A stretch of DNA of 64,000 bases. It comes from an uncultured Olsenella sp. (GTDB taxonomy: Bacteria; Actinomycetota; Coriobacteriia; Coriobacteriales; Atopobiaceae). Shown in pieces: positions 61,200 to 64,000 of the stretch (the first letter of the stretch is position 1; the number at the start of each line of letters is the position of its first letter). Position numbers and translations under genes: made by a program. The DNA lies in assembly GCA_934660915.1 (NCBI GenBank), contig CAKUIF010000002.1:186001-250000 (forward strand). The letters are read 5' to 3'. Below the pieces are notes generated by a model, which was given only the letters and a program-made list of their open reading frames with translations, did not search any database and was not told the DNA's origin.

Positions 61200-62804
61200 A
61201 TGCCGCTTAATCTGCTGTTTGCCCTTGTCGGAGGCCTGTGGTTCTGGTTCGCCGCCTCCCTTGCCGGCTACAACTGGATCCAGACCCTGAAGTCCCCGAT
61301 CGTCGTGGGCACCGTCCTCGGCCTTCTTGCCGGCGACGTCGAGACCGGCCTCATCACTGGCGGTTCCATCGAGATGGTGTATCTCGGCATGGTCGCTGCC
61401 GGCGGCAACATCCCGTCCGACCGCGTTTTCGCCGCGCTCATCGCCGTGCCCATCGCCATCCAGACCGGCGTGACCCCTGAGGTCGCCGTCTCCATCGCCG
61501 TCCCGCTGGGCGTCCTGGGCGTCTTTGTGAACAACCTGCGCCGCACCATCAACGCAGTGTTCGTCCACTGGGCCGACAAGTACGCCGAGAAGGGCGACGC
61601 CAAGGCCGTTTGGCGCTGCGCCACCACCTACCCGCTCATCATGGGCTTCATCATCCGCTTCCCGTTGATGTTCGTCATCAACTACTTCGGCGCCGACTTC
61701 GTGACCTCCATGCTCAACGTCACCCCCGCATGGCTGCTCACCGGCTTCAACGTCATGGGCGGCATGCTGCCGGCCCTCGGCTTTGCCACCACCATCTTCA
61801 TGATCGGCAAGATGAAGTACCTGCCGCTGTTCATCATCGGCTTCTTCATGGTCAAGTACCTGCAGATCCCCACCATGGCCGCCGCCATCTTCGGCATCTG
61901 CCTCGCGCTTCTTATTACCTTCATCGGCGACGAGAAGGCCTTCGAGGCCCTGAGCTTCAACAAGGAGCTCGACGCCGTCGCCAAGGAGGACGAGAAGCAC
62001 CTCCTCACCCAGAAGGACGTCAACGGCGTCTTCTACCGCTGGATCTGGACCGCTGAGCTCTCCAACTCCTTCGAGCGTATGCAGGCTCTGGCCGTCGCTT
62101 CTTCCTTCGCTCCCGCGCTCCGCAAGCTCTACACCGACGACGCGGAGTTCGAGGAGGCCCTCAAGCGTCACCTCGGCTTCTTCAACACCCAGGCCAACTG
62201 GGGCTGCCTGATCCACGGCACCGTGCTCGCCATGGAGGAGCAGAAGGCCATGGGCGGCGAGATTCCCGGCGAGATGATCACCGGCATCAAGACCGGCCTC
62301 ATGGGCCCGCTCGCCGGCATCGGCGACACCCTGGACTTCGGCACCATCCAGACCATCCTCTTTGCTCTCGGCGCCAGCTTCGCCACCACCGGCAACATCG
62401 TCGCTATCGTCTTCCCGGTCGCCTTCTTTGCCCTGACCTTCTGCGAGGCCAAGTTCCTCTTTGGTCTGGGCTATAAGCTCGGCAAGGAGTCCATCCAGAA
62501 GATCCTGTCCGGCGGCATCATCAACAAGATCATCGACTGCGCCTCCATCGTCGGCATGTTCATGATGGGCGCCCTGTCCGCCAGCATCGTCAAGGTCGCC
62601 ACCCCGCTCGCTTGGACCTTCGGCGACAAGACCGTTGAGCTTCAGGCCACTCTGGACGCCATCGCACCCGGTCTGCTTCCCCTGTCCGCGGTCTTCTTTG
62701 TCTTCTGGGGCATCAAGTTCAAGAAGTGGACGATCACCCGCTGCCTGATCATCCTGATCGTCGCCTCCATCGTCGGCGCGTTCCTGGGCGTCTTCGCTCT
62801 CTAA
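61200..62804 (+). CDS. Fused EIIC-EIID permease of a mannose-family PTS
   Basis: 534 residues. The N-terminal ~255 are EIIC (several helices; GLITGGSIEMVYLGMVAAGG is the family signature). The C-terminal ~270 are EIID (FYRWIWTAELSNSFERMQALA, then NTQANWGCLIHGTVLAMEE, GIKTGLMGPLAGIGDTLDFG). These are normally two genes; here a short charged linker (about 252-275) joins them in one frame with no stop. The substrate cannot be read from the sequence; relatives carry mannose, sorbose, amino sugars or fructose-amino acids. Confidence 0.92.
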   Translation: MPLNLLFALVGGLWFWFAASLAGYNWIQTLKSPIVVGTVLGLLAGDVETGLITGGSIEMVYLGMVAAGGNIPSDRVFAALIAVPIAIQTGVTPEVAVSIAVPLGVLGVFVNNLRRTINAVFVHWADKYAEKGDAKAVWRCATTYPLIMGFIIRFPLMFVINYFGADFVTSMLNVTPAWLLTGFNVMGGMLPALGFATTIFMIGKMKYLPLFIIGFFMVKYLQIPTMAAAIFGICLALLITFIGDEKAFEALSFNKELDAVAKEDEKHLLTQKDVNGVFYRWIWTAELSNSFERMQALAVASSFAPALRKLYTDDAEFEEALKRHLGFFNTQANWGCLIHGTVLAMEEQKAMGGEIPGEMITGIKTGLMGPLAGIGDTLDFGTIQTILFALGASFATTGNIVAIVFPVAFFALTFCEAKFLFGLGYKLGKESIQKILSGGIINKIIDCASIVGMFMMGALSASIVKVATPLAWTFGDKTVELQATLDAIAPGLLPLSAVFFVFWGIKFKKWTITRCLIILIVASIVGAFLGVFAL

Positions 62805-62819
62805 TCCAGCGCGCCCCTG

Positions 62820-62863
62820 GGGCCCGGCACCGCAAAGAAGCACGTTGCCGGGCCCTTCTATTT
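62820..62863 (+). terminator. Terminator after the EIICD gene
   Basis: GGGCCCGGCA (62820-62829) pairs with TGCCGGGCCC (62846-62855), then TTCTATTT. The loop contains GCAAAGAAGCAC, a copy of the recurrent motif. It could allow partial readthrough into the next gene. Confidence 0.75.
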
Positions 62864-62893
62864 ACCTGAACACACAAATAGGAGAGGTTTCAC

Positions 62894-63439
62894 ATGTCTG
62901 ATAAGCAGTCCTTCACCCGCGAAGAGTACCTGGCCGACGTCCGCGGCGCCAACGGCACCCGCGCCCAGTGGTTTGCCCTCATGCTCGAGGAGGCCGAGAA
63001 GGCCGGCATCGACCTCGACAAGTTCTGCGAGGACACCATCTATGAGTTCGGCCTCGGCCGCGGCAAGAAGTACGGCGTCTGCGAGGGCAACCCCGGCAAG
63101 ATGGCCGAGATGCTCTATGGCAGCAACGGCCAGGACGTCTTCGAGATGGAGCTCGCCGAGAACACCGACGAGCGCGGCGTCCTGAAGTTCCACTTCTGCC
63201 CGCTCGCCCACACCTGGAAGGCCATGGGCCTGCCCGCCGAGCGCGTCGCCGAGCTCTGCCGCCTTGCCTGCTACAGCGACTTCGCGCGCGCCGACTGCGC
63301 CGGCGTCAACCTGCACTTCGAGAACCAGATCGGCCGCGGCGACGAGATCTGCGAGCTCGTCTTCACCCCGCGCAAGGACGGCGACCCCTCCGGCGCCGAG
63401 GCTTGCCGCGTCGACTGCGCCCAGAAGGACGGCGAGTAG
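62894..63439 (+). CDS. PF14196-like L-2-amino-thiazoline-4-carboxylic acid hydrolase
   Basis: 181 residues. LKFHFCPLAHTWKAMGLP, then ELCRLACYSDFARAD and GDEICELVF match the small family named after a thiazoline-acid hydrolase that makes cysteine precursors. Several Cys and His in this stretch could form an active site. In gut actinobacteria the true substrate is unknown. The start is ATG 62894 behind AGGAGAGG. It sits between the PTS permease and an M20 peptidase, with a stop-to-start gap of three bases to the latter. Confidence 0.78.
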   Translation: MSDKQSFTREEYLADVRGANGTRAQWFALMLEEAEKAGIDLDKFCEDTIYEFGLGRGKKYGVCEGNPGKMAEMLYGSNGQDVFEMELAENTDERGVLKFHFCPLAHTWKAMGLPAERVAELCRLACYSDFARADCAGVNLHFENQIGRGDEICELVFTPRKDGDPSGAEACRVDCAQKDGE

Positions 63440-63442
63440 GAC

Positions 63443-64000
63443 ATGAAAAGCCCTTGCCGCACGGATAAGCAGCCGCGCGACCAGCGGGTTTTGGACCTGC
63501 TGAGGAGCCTGGTTCGGATAAACACCGAGCACGCGGCGCCCGAGCCGGGCGCGCCGTACGGCAAGGGCTGCGCCGCCGCGCTGGACCTTGCGCTTACGGA
63601 GTGCGAGCGGCGTGGCTTTGCGGTCACGCGCCTGGACGAGAGGATCGGCTGGGCCGAGGTCGGGAGTGAGGGCCCGCTAGCCGCTTTCCCGGTCCACCTG
63701 GATGTCGTCCCCGCGTCGGGCGGCAAGGGCTGGTCGCACGACCCCTATGCCGCCGAGGTGGTCGACGGGGTTCTCTTTGGGCGCGGCTGCATGGACAACA
63801 AGGCCGGAGCCGCGGTGATGATTGAGCTCATCGACGCCTTGGCGCGGGAGTTCGGCGCCGGCGGCCGCGAGCTGCCGTGCCGCCTGCGCATCATCTTCGG
63901 CACCGACGAGGAGACCGGCATGGCCGACATGGCCGCCTATGTGGCGGCGGGGTGCGAGCAGCCGACGCTCGGCTTCGTCCCGGACGCCGCCTTCCCCGCC
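63443..64000 (+). CDS. M20 family metallopeptidase, Sapep/PepV-like (partial)
   Basis: The first 186 residues, cut by the window end. AFPVHLDVVPASGGKGWSHD contains the first metal His and Asp; GRGCMDNKAGA the bridging Asp; GTDEETGM the catalytic Glu pair. This matches dinuclear zinc dipeptidases. The start is ATG 63443, three bases after the previous stop, so probably translationally coupled to the PF14196-like gene. Substrate unknown. Confidence 0.88.
   Translation, partial: MKSPCRTDKQPRDQRVLDLLRSLVRINTEHAAPEPGAPYGKGCAAALDLALTECERRGFAVTRLDERIGWAEVGSEGPLAAFPVHLDVVPASGGKGWSHDPYAAEVVDGVLFGRGCMDNKAGAAVMIELIDALAREFGAGGRELPCRLRIIFGTDEETGMADMAAYVAAGCEQPTLGFVPDAAFPA

Overview
The window is a GC-rich chromosomal segment of an actinobacterium, most likely a gut Coriobacteriia of the Collinsella type. 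This is inferred from gene content, not from a marker gene. The evidence is the rpsF-ssb-rpsR-rplI-dnaB block and an fha-pstP-rodA/pbpA-pknB cluster of actinobacterial layout, combined with several PTS systems, an LPXTG-type pilin fragment, and GTG/TTG starts behind strong Shine-Dalgarno sequences. There are no rRNA genes, no transposase, no cas genes and no phage genes.

Layout. 1-3.3 kb: end of a sortase-anchored pilin-like protein, a TRIC/UPF0126 membrane protein, two tRNA-Ser and a DUF4013/zinc-ribbon membrane protein. 3.5-8.3 kb: rpsF, ssb, rpsR, a DUF2232-like membrane protein, rplI and dnaB. 8.5-14.7 kb: purA, a DegV protein, purD, a Nudix hydrolase and an ABC exporter. 14.8-24.3 kb: two unusual membrane proteins, a pair of overlapping WYL regulators, an M28-like protein with a huge low-complexity insertion, tRNA-Gly, an M29 aminopeptidase and tRNA-Lys. 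24.4-29 kb: argG behind a candidate arginine leader peptide, an orphan nuclease-like gene framed by inverted repeats, and argH. 29-36.5 kb: purB, a TSCPD protein, a Tat lipoprotein, a two-component system, purC and tRNA-Arg. 36.7-43.9 kb: amino-sugar/glucose module with a DeoR regulator, EIIA, nagE-like EIICB, a GntR regulator, nagA and an alpha/beta hydrolase. 44.1-53.9 kb (minus strand): growth and division signalling cluster with a membrane kinase, two FHA proteins, a PP2C phosphatase, a fused SEDS-PBP and a PASTA kinase. 54-60 kb: tRNAs, serS, gluQ, a GNAT protein and a DUF4143-type ATPase. 60.2-64 kb: mannose-family PTS with a fused EIIC-EIID, a PF14196-like hydrolase and the start of an M20 dipeptidase.

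How the parts work together. The purine genes purA, purD, purB and purC are scattered as short units. The argG-argH pair is split by the nuclease-like gene. The nag block imports and deacetylates N-acetylglucosamine. The minus-strand cluster probably couples peptidoglycan synthesis to Ser/Thr phosphorylation.

The least explained feature is the non-coding DNA. At least five different families of nested inverted repeats occupy the intergenic gaps. Two of them recur at separate loci as arrays of 20-24 base units. A short motif, GGCAAGAAG(G/T/C)NC, recurs across both genes and gaps. These repeats and the argG leader are the best candidates for undescribed biology here.
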